NCBI GenBank assembly: GCA_964429745.1
Contig: CAYSDI010000002.1
Span: 50,231 to 114,230, forward strand
Origin: WGOA01 sp964429745
Lineage (GTDB): Bacteria > Bacteroidota > Bacteroidia > Chitinophagales > BACL12
Direction of reading: 5' to 3'
DNA length: 64,000 bases
Shown: piece after piece, positions 40,124-49,900 of the stretch
Numbering within the stretch: position 1 is the stretch's first letter
Layout: each line of letters begins with the position of its first letter
Notes under the pieces: generated by a model
What the model was told of the DNA's origin: nothing
The model's database searches: none
What the model saw: the letters and a program-made list of their open reading frames with translations, nothing else
Program-made: the position numbers and the translations under genes

Positions 40124-41490
40124 TGCTGATTTCCATCTTCCAATTTTCCTGGCTCCCGTGGGCCGTTGGCGCGCTGCTGCTGGTGGTGGTGTCGGCGGCA
40201 GCCCGCTTGCACATCCGCAGCCTGGTTTATGGGCAGCGCCAAATGCGGGAAGGGATTCGCAAGAAGACACAGGAATTGCGCCGGGAAACGGAACGGGCCA
40301 TTCGCTCGGAAAAAGTCAAGGAGGAATTCCTGGCCAACATGAGCCACGAAATCCGCACGCCTATGAATGCTGTAGTGGGTCTGGTTAATCTGTTGTTGGA
40401 CCAGAATCCGAGGACAGATCAGCTCAAATACCTCAAAACGTTAAGACAATCAGCGCATCACTTGCTGGCCGTCATCGACGATATCCTGGATTTGTCCAAG
40501 ATTGAGGCGGGCAAATTGCCCATTCTGCACGAAGTATTTGACCTGGACGAAATGCTCGAGGCGCTGCGCATTATGCTTGATTTCCGAGCCACCGGCAAAG
40601 GCTTGCAATTGCTGGTTGAAAAAACTACAGATACCCCTCGCTACATGATCGGCGACCTGACCCGAATCAACCAAATACTGGTCAATCTTGGGAGCAATGC
40701 TGTTAAGTTCACCGAAAGCGGCAGGGTAACCATTCGCGTGGAACCTATCGCGTTGCCTGCAAAAGTGCCATCATCATCCAGTCCCCACACAGTGAACAGC
40801 CCACCATCTGCATCGGGCTGGCTGCGGTTCTCGGTAACGGATACCGGCATCGGCATTGCGCCTGAGCGACTCCCGCATATGTTTGAATCATTCACGCAGG
40901 AGTCCAACACCATCACCAAGCGTTATGGTGGCACAGGGCTGGGGCTGGCGATCAGCCGGAGGTTAGCTGATTTGCTTAAAGGCAAGTTGTACGCTACCAG
41001 TAAGCCGGGCAAAGGCTCCACCTTCACGTTGGATATCCCCTTGTCCGAAGCTTCCGCCCCACAGCTCAGCCACGTCGCAGCACAGGAACAGGTCGCCTTT
41101 CCGCCGAACCTGCGAATTTTACTGGCCGAAGACGATTCGTTCAACCAAATGGTGGCCATTGACACCCTCGAGCTCCACATTCCAGGCATTCAGATAAAGG
41201 TTGCCCCAAACGGGAAGCAAGCCGTAGAAATGTACCGCAAAGAGCCACCCGACCTCATTCTCATGGACGTGCAGATGCCTGTCATGGACGGCTTAGAAGC
41301 AAGCCAGTTGATCCGCAAGGAGGAAGATCTGACCGGGAGCAAGCGCATCCCTATTTTGGCCATGACCGCCAATGTCCTGCCCACAGACGTAGAAAAGTGC
41401 CTGGCCGCAGGCATGAATGGCCTTATCCCTAAACCCTTTCAATTGGAAGAGCTCCTTCGGCAAATGAGCAAGGCGCTCGGAACCCCTTAA
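40120..41490 (+). CDS. Hybrid histidine kinase without a large sensor
   Basis: A 456-residue hybrid kinase with one N-terminal membrane helix (about 8-29) and a short coiled linker, then HisKA (His76 in NMSHEIRTPMN), HATPase (DTGIGI, GGTGLGLAI) and a receiver with Asp383 (LILMDVQMPVMDG). It has no extracellular sensor of its own. Its ATG overlaps the stop of the propeller kinase as ATGA, so the two are made together and may form a heteromeric complex. Its kinase core is close in sequence to that of the upstream gene, suggesting duplication. Confidence 0.92.
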   Translation: MMLISIFQFSWLPWAVGALLLVVVSAAARLHIRSLVYGQRQMREGIRKKTQELRRETERAIRSEKVKEEFLANMSHEIRTPMNAVVGLVNLLLDQNPRTDQLKYLKTLRQSAHHLLAVIDDILDLSKIEAGKLPILHEVFDLDEMLEALRIMLDFRATGKGLQLLVEKTTDTPRYMIGDLTRINQILVNLGSNAVKFTESGRVTIRVEPIALPAKVPSSSSPHTVNSPPSASGWLRFSVTDTGIGIAPERLPHMFESFTQESNTITKRYGGTGLGLAISRRLADLLKGKLYATSKPGKGSTFTLDIPLSEASAPQLSHVAAQEQVAFPPNLRILLAEDDSFNQMVAIDTLELHIPGIQIKVAPNGKQAVEMYRKEPPDLILMDVQMPVMDGLEASQLIRKEEDLTGSKRIPILAMTANVLPTDVEKCLAAGMNGLIPKPFQLEELLRQMSKALGTP

Positions 41491-41524
41491 TCCGTTCAAC
41501 CACCTGGCCTCTCTTTAACCCATA

Positions 41525-41559
41525 TAACCCAGACCGGTTAACTCAGACCGATTAACCCA
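41525..41559. repeat. 14-bp tandem repeat downstream of the second hybrid kinase
   Basis: Two full units, TAACCCAGACCGGT and TAACTCAGACCGAT, followed by the first seven bases of a third and preceded by a related TAACCCA at 41516. The array starts 34 bp after the stop. Each unit begins TAA and the period is 14, so stops occur in successive frames. Confidence 0.75.
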
Positions 41560-41620
41560 AGGTGGAAAGTTGTACTTTTTCTATAGGTCCGGCGTTTAAA
41601 AAGCTAAAGATTTCCTTCTT

Positions 41621-41983
41621 ATGGAATATAAACATATAAATCTAAGTTTCCTGATTGAATTTACCTCCGGTGACCCCAGGCGCATGGAAAGGTACATCCG
41701 AATGTTTTTGGAGGCGGCACCCGCCGGTCTGGCTAAGATGAAGCAACATTATGCCGCGGGAGAATGGGAGCCATTGCGCTCAGCAGCGCATTCTATTAAG
41801 CCCCAAATCGCCTATATGGGCATTGGCACGCTTAAAGAATCCATCCAACAAATTGAAAACGATGCGCGGGAACAGACCAACCTGGACCGATTAGCGGAAC
41901 GCATACAGGATGTTGAACGGGTTTGTGCCGCCGCTTTTCAAGAATTGGCACAGGCTTTGAATGAACTGAAAACCAAGCCCTAA
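41621..41983 (+). CDS. Stand-alone histidine phosphotransfer (Hpt) protein
   Basis: A 120-residue all-helical Hpt domain. The phosphorylated residue is His57 in SAAHSIKPQIAYMG, the standard Hpt motif. It has no kinase or output domain. Lying between two hybrid kinases and a receiver protein, it is the expected middle step of a His-Asp-His-Asp relay. Confidence 0.9.
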   Translation: MEYKHINLSFLIEFTSGDPRRMERYIRMFLEAAPAGLAKMKQHYAAGEWEPLRSAAHSIKPQIAYMGIGTLKESIQQIENDAREQTNLDRLAERIQDVERVCAAAFQELAQALNELKTKP

Positions 41984-42032
41984 GCCGAAAACGGCAATTC
42001 CGGTAGCACACTCGGGGATTCCCAACAAATGC

Positions 42033-42040
42033 TATTTTTA
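42033..42040 (+). promoter_or_regulatory. Weak -7-like box before the receiver-TM gene
   Basis: TATTTTTA differs from TAnnTTTG in the last base and lies 28 bp before the ATG at 42069. The -33 is not clear. If real, the last gene of the module can be expressed alone. Confidence 0.25.
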
Positions 42041-42068
42041 CTCGTTATTTTAATCCACCCTACTCCTC

Positions 42069-42569
42069 ATGTCGCAGAGCAAAAAGCTGGTTTACATTGT
42101 CGATGATGACCCGATGCAAATCCAAATGATGAGCGATCATCTCAAGGATAAGTTCTCTTTCGATATCCGCGGTTTCTCTACCGGCGAAGAAATGGTCAAC
42201 AATCTGCCTAACAAGCCGGACATCGTTGTGTTGGACTATTACCTTAACAGCGTCCAGGCCAAGGCTCGAAACGGAGCGGAAATTCTGCAATTCATCAAGC
42301 GAGAGTTTCCGACTATGCATGTGATTATGGTTTCCGGTCAAGATTCCATGGAGGTTGCCGTAGATACCATGCGGTATGGTGCGGCTGATTATGTGGTCAA
42401 AGGCAGCAACCAGTTCATTCGCCTGGAGCATTCCATTGAAAAAATCTTTGCACTGGATCGCCTGCACGAACGTGTCGGATATTACCGCAAGCTCAGCATT
42501 GTATCGATTGCAGCCGTTGTATTGATCATTGTGTTGACCATTGTTCTGGCTGCAACGGGTGTAATCTAA
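42069..42569 (+). CDS. Receiver domain anchored by a C-terminal membrane helix
   Basis: A 166-residue response regulator of unusual design. Residues 6-about 125 are a receiver with the acidic patch Asp12-14 (IVDDDP), phospho-acceptor Asp56 (VVLDYYL) and Lys111 (YVVKG). Instead of a DNA-binding or enzymatic output there is a short helix and a single strongly hydrophobic segment (about 142-164, rich in Ile/Val/Leu), with Arg-Lys before it placing the receiver in the cytoplasm. It follows the kinases and Hpt gene and is the likely terminal acceptor of the relay, acting at the inner membrane. Confidence 0.88.
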   Translation: MSQSKKLVYIVDDDPMQIQMMSDHLKDKFSFDIRGFSTGEEMVNNLPNKPDIVVLDYYLNSVQAKARNGAEILQFIKREFPTMHVIMVSGQDSMEVAVDTMRYGAADYVVKGSNQFIRLEHSIEKIFALDRLHERVGYYRKLSIVSIAAVVLIIVLTIVLAATGVI

Positions 42570-42632
42570 GCAAGGGTTTATCCGCGGCGACAGGCAGGAC
42601 CCTGGTTCTGCATCTACTTCTGACCGTTAGCC

Positions 42633-43547
42633 TTAAATTCCAGAGGAATAACGCACGTACTTGAGCATTTTACTTTCGCCGATCATATTCTCCCAACGGA
42701 CCATAACGTTGGGGTAATTGCGGTTAAACCAAAACTTCTCCACTACTTGATCGGCGGCGTTGAGGGTAACCAGCCAACACGGAAATTCTTCGCCCTGAAA
42801 GGCGACCGTTTCCGGTTTTTCCACTTTGATCGTAAATTTCAAGGGTGCTGACAGGTTCACCATTCCTCTTCTTGGCAATGGATAGACCAGGCAAGTCAGG
42901 CTTTTTCCAGGCGTAAAGGCCAGGTTTCGGAGCAGAAAGGGCAGTTGGTCAGCCAACAGGATTCCCTGAGCCAGCTCTAGATCCGTTTGCGCCAAACCTC
43001 CTTGCCCTGCTGAGGCTTTGTCGCCTTGTGCTGGCGTCCAGGTGCGAGCAGAATAGGGCGCTCCCGTTTCAGGGTTTCCAAATCGCTCTGCTCCTTGCTC
43101 TTCGTAAACCCGGGACCATGCTCTTGGTTGGGGAAAGGGCTGCACACTAAACCAACCCTCCTGCTTAGGCCATAAGCTGTCTCCAGGTTCACACCGGAAG
43201 TGCCAGGCACGCTGCGAGGGTGCGCCGGCCATTGCGGGAAGTGCTTCCCGCTTTAGGTAGATCACACTTTCGAACTGACTTTTTTCGCGCTGATCCATCC
43301 GCGCTTCGTAGTAAACGCACTCTTCCAGGTTGTCCTCCCAAAAAGAAGAGATGCCCCAGGCGGGCATCAGGCGGGGTTCCAGACTGTCCCAGGCAGAAAA
43401 TGCACCGGTGTAGGCACCCGGAATGGCGGATGTCATAGCATCCTTAGGATCCTTCTCAGATGACGGTTCGGATGAACAACCAAACAGGACTGCGAAAGAG
43501 CCAAAGGCTACAACTACGCTCATAACCTTATCAAGGAATTTGCTCAT
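42633..43547 (-). CDS. Putative lipoprotein (DUF3108-like)
   Basis: A 304-residue exported lipoprotein with lipobox VLFGCSS (Cys24). The C-terminal half, including VAFQGEEFPCWLVTLNA and a Trp-rich beta pattern, resembles DUF3108-type beta proteins, a tentative match. Its ATG overlaps the stop of the asparaginase-like gene as ATGA. Function unknown. Confidence 0.72.
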   Translation of the reverse strand: MSKFLDKVMSVVVAFGSFAVLFGCSSEPSSEKDPKDAMTSAIPGAYTGAFSAWDSLEPRLMPAWGISSFWEDNLEECVYYEARMDQREKSQFESVIYLKREALPAMAGAPSQRAWHFRCEPGDSLWPKQEGWFSVQPFPQPRAWSRVYEEQGAERFGNPETGAPYSARTWTPAQGDKASAGQGGLAQTDLELAQGILLADQLPFLLRNLAFTPGKSLTCLVYPLPRRGMVNLSAPLKFTIKVEKPETVAFQGEEFPCWLVTLNAADQVVEKFWFNRNYPNVMVRWENMIGESKMLKYVRYSSGI

Positions 43548-44056
43548 GCTTCTTGGTGATGTGTCAGGGGCTCAAAAAATCCAGTCCGGCGGTTTTTCTG
43601 CACATCGTTCCAGGGAAAAGCGATGCCATTCATAGCCACGTAGACGCCAATGGGCAACGCCTGGGCATAGGCCAGCGCATTGCCGAGGTTGAAAAATCCA
43701 TCTGAACTGCCAAACTTATAGGGAATCATGGCACCGGTCAGAACAATGGTTTTGGGCAATCCTGCCTTGGCCAAATAGGCTGCTGTTTCCACCATCGTGT
43801 CCGTGCCGTGGGTAATCAATAGGTGTTCCTCCTGGCAGGTGCTGCAGTGGTGCAGAATAATTTGTCGGTCAGAATCCGTCATCTCCAAACTGTCAATCAT
43901 CATCAAAGTTCGAATATGAATCGGAAGGGTGCATCGACCCAGTGAAAACATCTCGGGCAAATGCGTGTCCTTGAAATACAACTGACCTTGGATCATGTCA
44001 TATTCCTTGTCGAATGTTCCACCGGTCACGAGCAACCGGATTGGCGGCACCTGCAT
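43544..44056 (-). CDS. Asparaginase N-terminal-domain protein
   Basis: About 170 residues from the ATG at 44056 (MQVPPIRLLVTGGTFD). Both threonine motifs of type I/II asparaginases are present, TGGTFD and HGTDTMVETA, but the C-terminal domain, half of a normal 330-residue enzyme, is absent. Short proteins of this kind exist across bacteria; whether they hydrolyse asparagine or another amide is uncertain. It is translationally coupled to the lipoprotein gene. Confidence 0.85.
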   Translation of the reverse strand: MQVPPIRLLVTGGTFDKEYDMIQGQLYFKDTHLPEMFSLGRCTLPIHIRTLMMIDSLEMTDSDRQIILHHCSTCQEEHLLITHGTDTMVETAAYLAKAGLPKTIVLTGAMIPYKFGSSDGFFNLGNALAYAQALPIGVYVAMNGIAFPWNDVQKNRRTGFFEPLTHHQEA

Positions 44057-44144
44057 GCAAAAGCGTTTAGGCCCACAAGTTCGCAATTCCCTGGCAGCCG
44101 GGACAAGCCTACCCTGCTCAAAGAGTTGTTTGCTGCTGGTCTTT

Positions 44145-44576
44145 TTAAAGCCCTAAAAAGGAGGCAATGCCGCGAACGGCACCAGCTACGCCTGAAATCA
44201 TGAAAAAACTGAGAAAAAAAGCGGCGTACATTTCCGGGAAACGAGCCAATTCTGCCATTACCCCTTGTTGAAGAAGGTTTGTGCCCATGGCCAAAATTCC
44301 GGCTAAAAGGAGGTAAGCAACCAGACAGCGAAGGCTGTAGGGCAGCCAGTTCCGGGAGAAAATTCCTGCAATGGCCGTCGCCGATGAAAAGGTCAGCAGA
44401 AAAGTGGCCACAAGGCTCCAAAGCACTTCGCCCGATGCTCCGGAAGCGCGGGCAATCATCAGAGCCAGGCAACCCAGTGCAGCCCATACCAATAAGCCTA
44501 AACCAACAAAAATTGTTGGACGTAGCCGCAGCGTAGCAATCAACCGGGCTGTAAAGGTGTCGGAGTTAGGCATCAA
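44145..44576 (-). CDS. Small four-helix membrane protein of unknown function
   Basis: A 143-residue protein with four hydrophobic segments (about 20-42, 50-73, 80-101, 118-141) and few charges. No family recognised. It lies upstream of the asparaginase-like gene in the same direction. Confidence 0.68.
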   Translation of the reverse strand: MMPNSDTFTARLIATLRLRPTIFVGLGLLVWAALGCLALMIARASGASGEVLWSLVATFLLTFSSATAIAGIFSRNWLPYSLRCLVAYLLLAGILAMGTNLLQQGVMAELARFPEMYAAFFLSFFMISGVAGAVRGIASFLGL

Positions 44577-44616
44577 TGCGGGAAGATCACCACAGGTGGA
44601 TGGTAGGCACTTCTAA

Positions 44617-44647
44617 CAAAAAAGCCCTGCCGAAGTTCGACAGGGCT
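44617..44647 (-). terminator. Intrinsic terminator of the gene at 44684
   Basis: AGCCCTG (44623-44629) pairs with CAGGGCT (44641-44647), extended by CGAA/TTCG after one mismatch. On the minus strand a run of T (44622-44617) follows. Confidence 0.7.
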
Positions 44648-44683
44648 CTTTAAAGGGTACCCCTAAAAGGTGATTAGCGCCAA

Positions 44684-45232
44684 TTAACGGTAGCAGTCGA
44701 ATTGCACGTTGTTGTCCAACTGTCGGACAAAGTAGGTCATCAGTTGCTCATAGGATTCCACCCTGTCAATGCGTTCCCAATTGCCATCCTCGCGGGCACA
44801 ACCTTTGTGGGGAACGAATTTGGTTCGGGCCCAACGAACATCTTTTTTGAAGATCATTGTGGCGCCCTTGTCCCGTTGAGTTACATCTTCATAAGTGGAA
44901 TTCGTAAAAATGGCATCGACGTAATAGGTCGTGATCAGGTTCCGCATTTTTACGGGAAGAGAAAGCAAAAGGTCTCTGTGCGCAGCGTCCTTGTAAAAGT
45001 CCAAGCGGTAGCGGATGGAACCCCGTGTAGATCCACCATCGTCCCACTTGTAGTGAGCTGCGTCCGTGCTCAGGTACACGAATTCGAAGTATAAGGTCCG
45101 GCCGTTGTTGTTTTTGGACTTATCAACCTGGCCACTAAGGCTTTGCTCCAATAAGGCTTTATTGACGATGCCTTGGGCCTGCCCAGCAAAAACCGATGCC
45201 AGGAGGATGACCAAAGAAAGGATGCGGTTCAT
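44684..45232 (-). CDS. Exported protein of unknown function
   Basis: A 182-residue protein with a clear signal peptide (MNRILSLVILLASVFAGQAQ). The remainder is mixed alpha/beta with many aromatic and basic residues and two late cysteines that could form a disulfide. No family recognised. An intrinsic terminator lies 37 bp after the stop. Confidence 0.72.
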   Translation of the reverse strand: MNRILSLVILLASVFAGQAQGIVNKALLEQSLSGQVDKSKNNNGRTLYFEFVYLSTDAAHYKWDDGGSTRGSIRYRLDFYKDAAHRDLLLSLPVKMRNLITTYYVDAIFTNSTYEDVTQRDKGATMIFKKDVRWARTKFVPHKGCAREDGNWERIDRVESYEQLMTYFVRQLDNNVQFDCYR

Positions 45233-45265
45233 GACTTGGATGTTGGAGGTTCAGGGAAGGAGGAG

Positions 45266-46684
45266 TTACTTGGAAGCGGTTTCTTGGGCCGGTTTACGGG
45301 TTTTGACTTTTCCTAAAACAGTCTCCGCTGCGCACTTGCCTTGGCCCAATGCGTCTTCAATCCCAGCCCGGTAGTGGATGCCGCCGTAATGGCGAGATTC
45401 CGCAGCCTCTTTGGCTGCTGCCCAGAAGTTGTCATAGGCGCGCGGAGGTAGACCAATAATGACGTGGGTAGAGTCCACAAAGGGCTGATCCCCAAGCAAT
45501 TCCGTCAACACAGTAGCGGCAGCCGCAGAAAATCCTGAGTGACCTGAAGCATATTCCGGGAACGGAGGAGTCTCTACCCAAGGTTCCCAATCCGGGTCAT
45601 CCATGAATTCGCGAACGTAAGTTTTAGGACGACAACAGTTTACCTGAAACTTGGTGTACCAAACTGCAATGACGGCATCAGCCATGGCCATGCTGGTAAG
45701 GGCGTACATTTCTACGGCTTGATCTAATTTCATGCCGCGCGAGCGCACCATGTTGTTCATAATGTACACCCAGTGGCCCGGAGGCGTAGAGGTTTCCCCC
45801 GGATCGTCTGCCCAGTAAAGAGCAATGATCCGCTCATCTTCAGTGACATTTTGGTCTTTCTCGTAAACCTCCTGAACAGCTTTGTAAAAATCAGATTCCG
45901 GATCGGTCGAAAACTCAGGAAGCGTTGATGGAACTGGTCCTTCAGATGGAGGATAGTTGATGCCGCAGGTTTTGCCTTCTGCCATGGCGAACGGTCGCAA
46001 GGTGCCCCAAAGGGGCTCTAGCGCCAGTTGACCAAAATCTGTAGGTTCCCACAAGGCGGGCTTGCCCTCGCGGGAGGGCGATTTGTAGGTGGTTGAAGGA
46101 AGGCGGGTCTTGTCAAAACGGTCGGTTTTGGCCCATTCTTCGACGGCTAAAGCCAGCGTTTTGCCATACTCCTGCGAGCGGGTCATAACTTCTTCCGAAA
46201 CACCTGCTTCCCGGCGCTCAGCGAGCTTGGCATCCACCATGTCGTCCAACGTCTCGACTTCTCCGGTGATGTTGCGCTCCAACAAGAAGTTGATTCCCTG
46301 GTACATGGCTTCGTGGAAAACGGTCAGCCAATCATACTCCAATTGGGTATCCGGCCTTGGCAGTTCTGGCATTTCATTTAATTGCCCGGACAAAGTTTGA
46401 TAATCAGGCATGCCAGGTAGCACAGCTTCGTACATGATTACACCGGCATAGGCGTAAATGCGTGCGGCTTGTGGTGGTGAGATTTTCTCGCTGGCCACGT
46501 GGTAATAGAGCAGTTCCATCCAATCCACGATTTCCTGGCCGGAGTACTCAGCCGTCGGGGTTGAAACCGTGTTGTGATAACTGTCCGCTGCAGTTCCGGC
46601 ATTTTTGGAGGTGCAGGATGGCGCAGCCAGTACAGCGGTGAGGGCAAAAGCGACAAACAGTTGGCGATGCATCATAACCATCAT
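45266..46684 (-). CDS. Vanadium-dependent haloperoxidase-like PAP2 lipoprotein
   Basis: A 472-residue exported lipoprotein (lipobox APSC, Cys24 from the first Met; several Met codons compete as start). The vanadate/phosphate-binding motifs are in order: KX6RP as KFQVNCCRP, SGH as EYASGHSGF and SRX5H as SRHYGGIH; the final Asp of the classical HX3D is Gly. The family includes halide-oxidising peroxidases and acid phosphatases; which applies cannot be told. The gene is divergent from the FG-GAP/ASPIC lipoprotein, an arrangement seen in many Bacteroidota. Confidence 0.88.
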   Translation of the reverse strand: MMVMMHRQLFVAFALTAVLAAPSCTSKNAGTAADSYHNTVSTPTAEYSGQEIVDWMELLYYHVASEKISPPQAARIYAYAGVIMYEAVLPGMPDYQTLSGQLNEMPELPRPDTQLEYDWLTVFHEAMYQGINFLLERNITGEVETLDDMVDAKLAERREAGVSEEVMTRSQEYGKTLALAVEEWAKTDRFDKTRLPSTTYKSPSREGKPALWEPTDFGQLALEPLWGTLRPFAMAEGKTCGINYPPSEGPVPSTLPEFSTDPESDFYKAVQEVYEKDQNVTEDERIIALYWADDPGETSTPPGHWVYIMNNMVRSRGMKLDQAVEMYALTSMAMADAVIAVWYTKFQVNCCRPKTYVREFMDDPDWEPWVETPPFPEYASGHSGFSAAAATVLTELLGDQPFVDSTHVIIGLPPRAYDNFWAAAKEAAESRHYGGIHYRAGIEDALGQGKCAAETVLGKVKTRKPAQETASK

Positions 46685-46750
46685 GTATTATTGGCCCTTC
46701 AGGCAAGTTTGGCAGATAGAAAGTCTTGTAACCAAGGCTAAAAACAGGGG

Positions 46751-46758
46751 CAAAGATA
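46751..46758 (-). promoter_or_regulatory. -7 box of the haloperoxidase-like gene
   Basis: TATCTTTG on the minus strand, a perfect match, about 66 bp before the start. The -33 element is weak. Confidence 0.5.
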
Positions 46759-46903
46759 CGCAAATCTCAATGCGCGAATAAGGATTCACCAACGAACCTC
46801 GAACTGCGGAGAAATATTTTTTTGTGAATTTAATGCAATGAAAATCAGCATTTTAGAAGCAAAAAGCAAACATTATTCCCTACCTTTCGTATAAAGGATA
46901 GGG

Positions 46904-46933
46904 TTGAAAACCCCCATTTGCCCCCTATCTTTG
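46904..46933 (+). promoter_or_regulatory. Promoter of the FG-GAP/ASPIC gene
   Basis: TTG at 46904-46906, 19 bp, TATCTTTG at 46926-46933. The TTG lies in a short inverted repeat (GGGTT-GAA-AACCC) that could bind a regulator. The ATG is at 46956. Confidence 0.7.
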
Positions 46934-46955
46934 CCTTTCAAATTTTTGCCCGACC

Positions 46956-49900
46956 ATGAACTTTCTCCGCTATCAATTGTCGCTTCCCGCTCCCGGAATC
47001 GTCTTTCTTTGTTTTTCGGTATGGATATTTTCTTCATGCACCAAGAAAACGGATGAATCCTGGAAGAAAACGGAAATAATCGATATGGATAAAATCGTAT
47101 CGACGGATGGGAACTCCGGGATGCTGTTCGATATCCTCACAGGAAAGAGTACCGGGCTTGACTTCAACAACGAAATCATTTCGGACTACAAAGTCAACGT
47201 TCACTACAACAGCTATGCTTACAATGGAGCTGGAGTCGGTGTTGGTGATTTAAACAACGATGGTTTACCCGATGTGTACATGGCGGGCAACTGGGTATCT
47301 GACCGCATTTACCTGAATAAAGGCGACTTAAAGTTTGAAGATGTTACCGAAAAAACTGGCATCTCCAAATTCAAAGGGTACAGCACCGGGGTTACCATGG
47401 TAGACATCAACAACGATGGATGGCTGGATATCTATGTCTGCCGCGACTGGTTCAAAGAAAAAGGCAAAAAGAATGATCTGCTTTTCATCAACAACGGCGA
47501 CATGACGTTCACGGAGTCCGCCAAGGAATGGGGGCTTGAATTTGATGCGTTTTCTACACAAGCAAACTTTTTTGACTACGACAATGATGGTGACCTGGAC
47601 CTCTACGTAGTCACCCACCCGGACGATTGGAACGATAAACTGAAGCTCAAGTATTTCGTCAAAATTGAAAATGGTGAAAACCAGAGCGACTATTTTTTCA
47701 GAAACGACGGGAACAAATTCACGGACGTCAGCAAGGAAGCCGGGATCAATAACCACGGCTATGGATTGAGTGCCACCGTAGGCGACATCGACAACGACGG
47801 TTTTCTGGATATCTACATAGCCAACGACTTTGCTATGTATGATTTCATGTACATGAACAACGGTGATGGCACCTTTACGGATGCTACAAAAGAAACGCTC
47901 AAGCGCAATTCGCACTTTGCTATGGGCGCCGATCTGGTAGACATTAACAATGATGGTTTGCTGGACATCTACACGGTTGACATGGATTTGGAAGACAATT
48001 ACACCGTCAAGACGTTCACCTTTGTCACTCGCAAAGAGCAATTTGAGGCCATGGAAGCGGGCGGCTACCACAGCCAATTCGTGGGAAATGTGCTTCAACT
48101 GAACAACGGCAATGGGCACTTCACCGAGATGGCTCGCATGGCCGGAATCAGCACTTCAGGTTGGAGCTGGTCTCCCCTCTTTGCTGACTACGATAACGAT
48201 GGCGACAGGGACTTATTTATTTCCAATGGCAATGGCCAGGATTTCCACGTGGATAACACGGTCGGTTACCACCGGTTGCGCCGCGCAACCCGCATTGGCG
48301 ACAGCGTCATGTATGCGGAATTGCTCGAGAAGTACCCGCCGAACCCGCTGGTAACGCCAAACGGCATGTTCGAAAACAACGGCGATTTGTCGTTCACGGA
48401 TCAGCGCCACGGTTGGGGGGTTTACTTTCCGTCAGCCTCCTACGGAGCTGCCTACGCCGACCTTGACAACGATGGCGACGTGGACATTGTCAGCAACAAC
48501 ATCAACCAAAGCGCTTTCGTCTACCGAAACAACACGACCAAACTAAAGCCGGAGAATACCTGGCTGCGAGTCGCCTACCGCGGCCCGGAGAAAAACCGAT
48601 CGGGTATCGGGGCGCGCGTAGAAGTGTATGCCGAGAACAACATGATGTACGAGCAGCACACCCAGGTCCGGGGTTATATGTCCTCTAACGATCTGGTCAG
48701 TCATTTCGGTTTGGGCAAAGCAAAAAAAGCAGATAACGTGGTTATTACCTGGCAGGATGGCAAACGCCAGGTGCTTAAGGATGTCCCGGCAAACCAAGTG
48801 CTGTTGCTGGATTACGCCAACGCCAATGAGCAAGTGGACATTACCAACCTGCACCCCTTCCTGAACAATGAACAATACTTCAAGAAAGCCGAACCTGCTG
48901 TCCTTGGCTTGGATTTTGCACACAAAGAGAACGACTACGATGATTTTGACCGCGAATTCCTCATTCCCCATAAATTGAGTTACCTCGGCCCAGGACTCGC
49001 TGTAGCTGATGCCAACGGCGACGGCAAAATGGACCTCTATGTGGGCGGTGCTCAGGGAAGTGCAGGGGCTTTGTACCTCCAGGGGACCGATGGCAAATTC
49101 AAGCGGCAAGAGACAGCCGCAACAGCAGCGGATGCGAAGTCCGAAGACATGGGCATGCTTTTCTTCGATGCCGACAGCGATGGAGACCAGGATTTGTACA
49201 TCGGCAGCGGCGGCAGCGATTACGTAGCTGGTGCCGAAGCGCTTCAAGACCGTCTCTACCTGAACGATGGCAAGGGCAATTTCACCCGTGCCACAGATGC
49301 CCTCCCTGTGATGCTAACCAGCACTTCTTGCGTAAACGCCACCGACTTTGACGGGGACGGCGATCAGGATCTGTTCGTAGCCAGCCGCGTCAAACCCGGA
49401 AGCTACCCTGACCCCGAGCGCGCTTATCTGCTCCGCAACGACAAAGGAAAATTCACAGACGTCACCAACCAATGGGCTGAGGACCTCAGCATGCCGGGCA
49501 TGATTTCTGCTGCACTATGGACCGACTTTGACGGCGACAATAAGCAGGACCTCATCCTTGTTGGCGAATGGACAGCCCTGGAAGTGTACCGAAACGTCGG
49601 TGGAAAACTGGTCAAAATCAAAGAAACCGGTGTAGAAGATGTTACGGGCTGGTGGAACAGCTTGGTTGGAGGCGACTTTGACAACGATGGCGATATGGAC
49701 TACGTAGCCGGAAACTTCGGCATCAACTGCAAATACAAGCCCGGCACTGACGGAGCAATTGAAGTTTTTGCGGATGATTTTGACGGCAACGGCACTAACG
49801 ACATCCTTCTGGGATATTACCAGAATGGCGTGCTTTTCCCCATCAAAAGCCGGGAACGGATGGTGGAACAATGTCCGGGCTTGCTCCAGACTATGCCTAC

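Noticed and set aside
47328..48119. A 263-codon minus-strand frame inside the FG-GAP gene, rich in Val/Ile.
   Set aside because: It is the reverse of repeated DINNDG calcium loops, which read as Val/Ile/Asn on the other strand.
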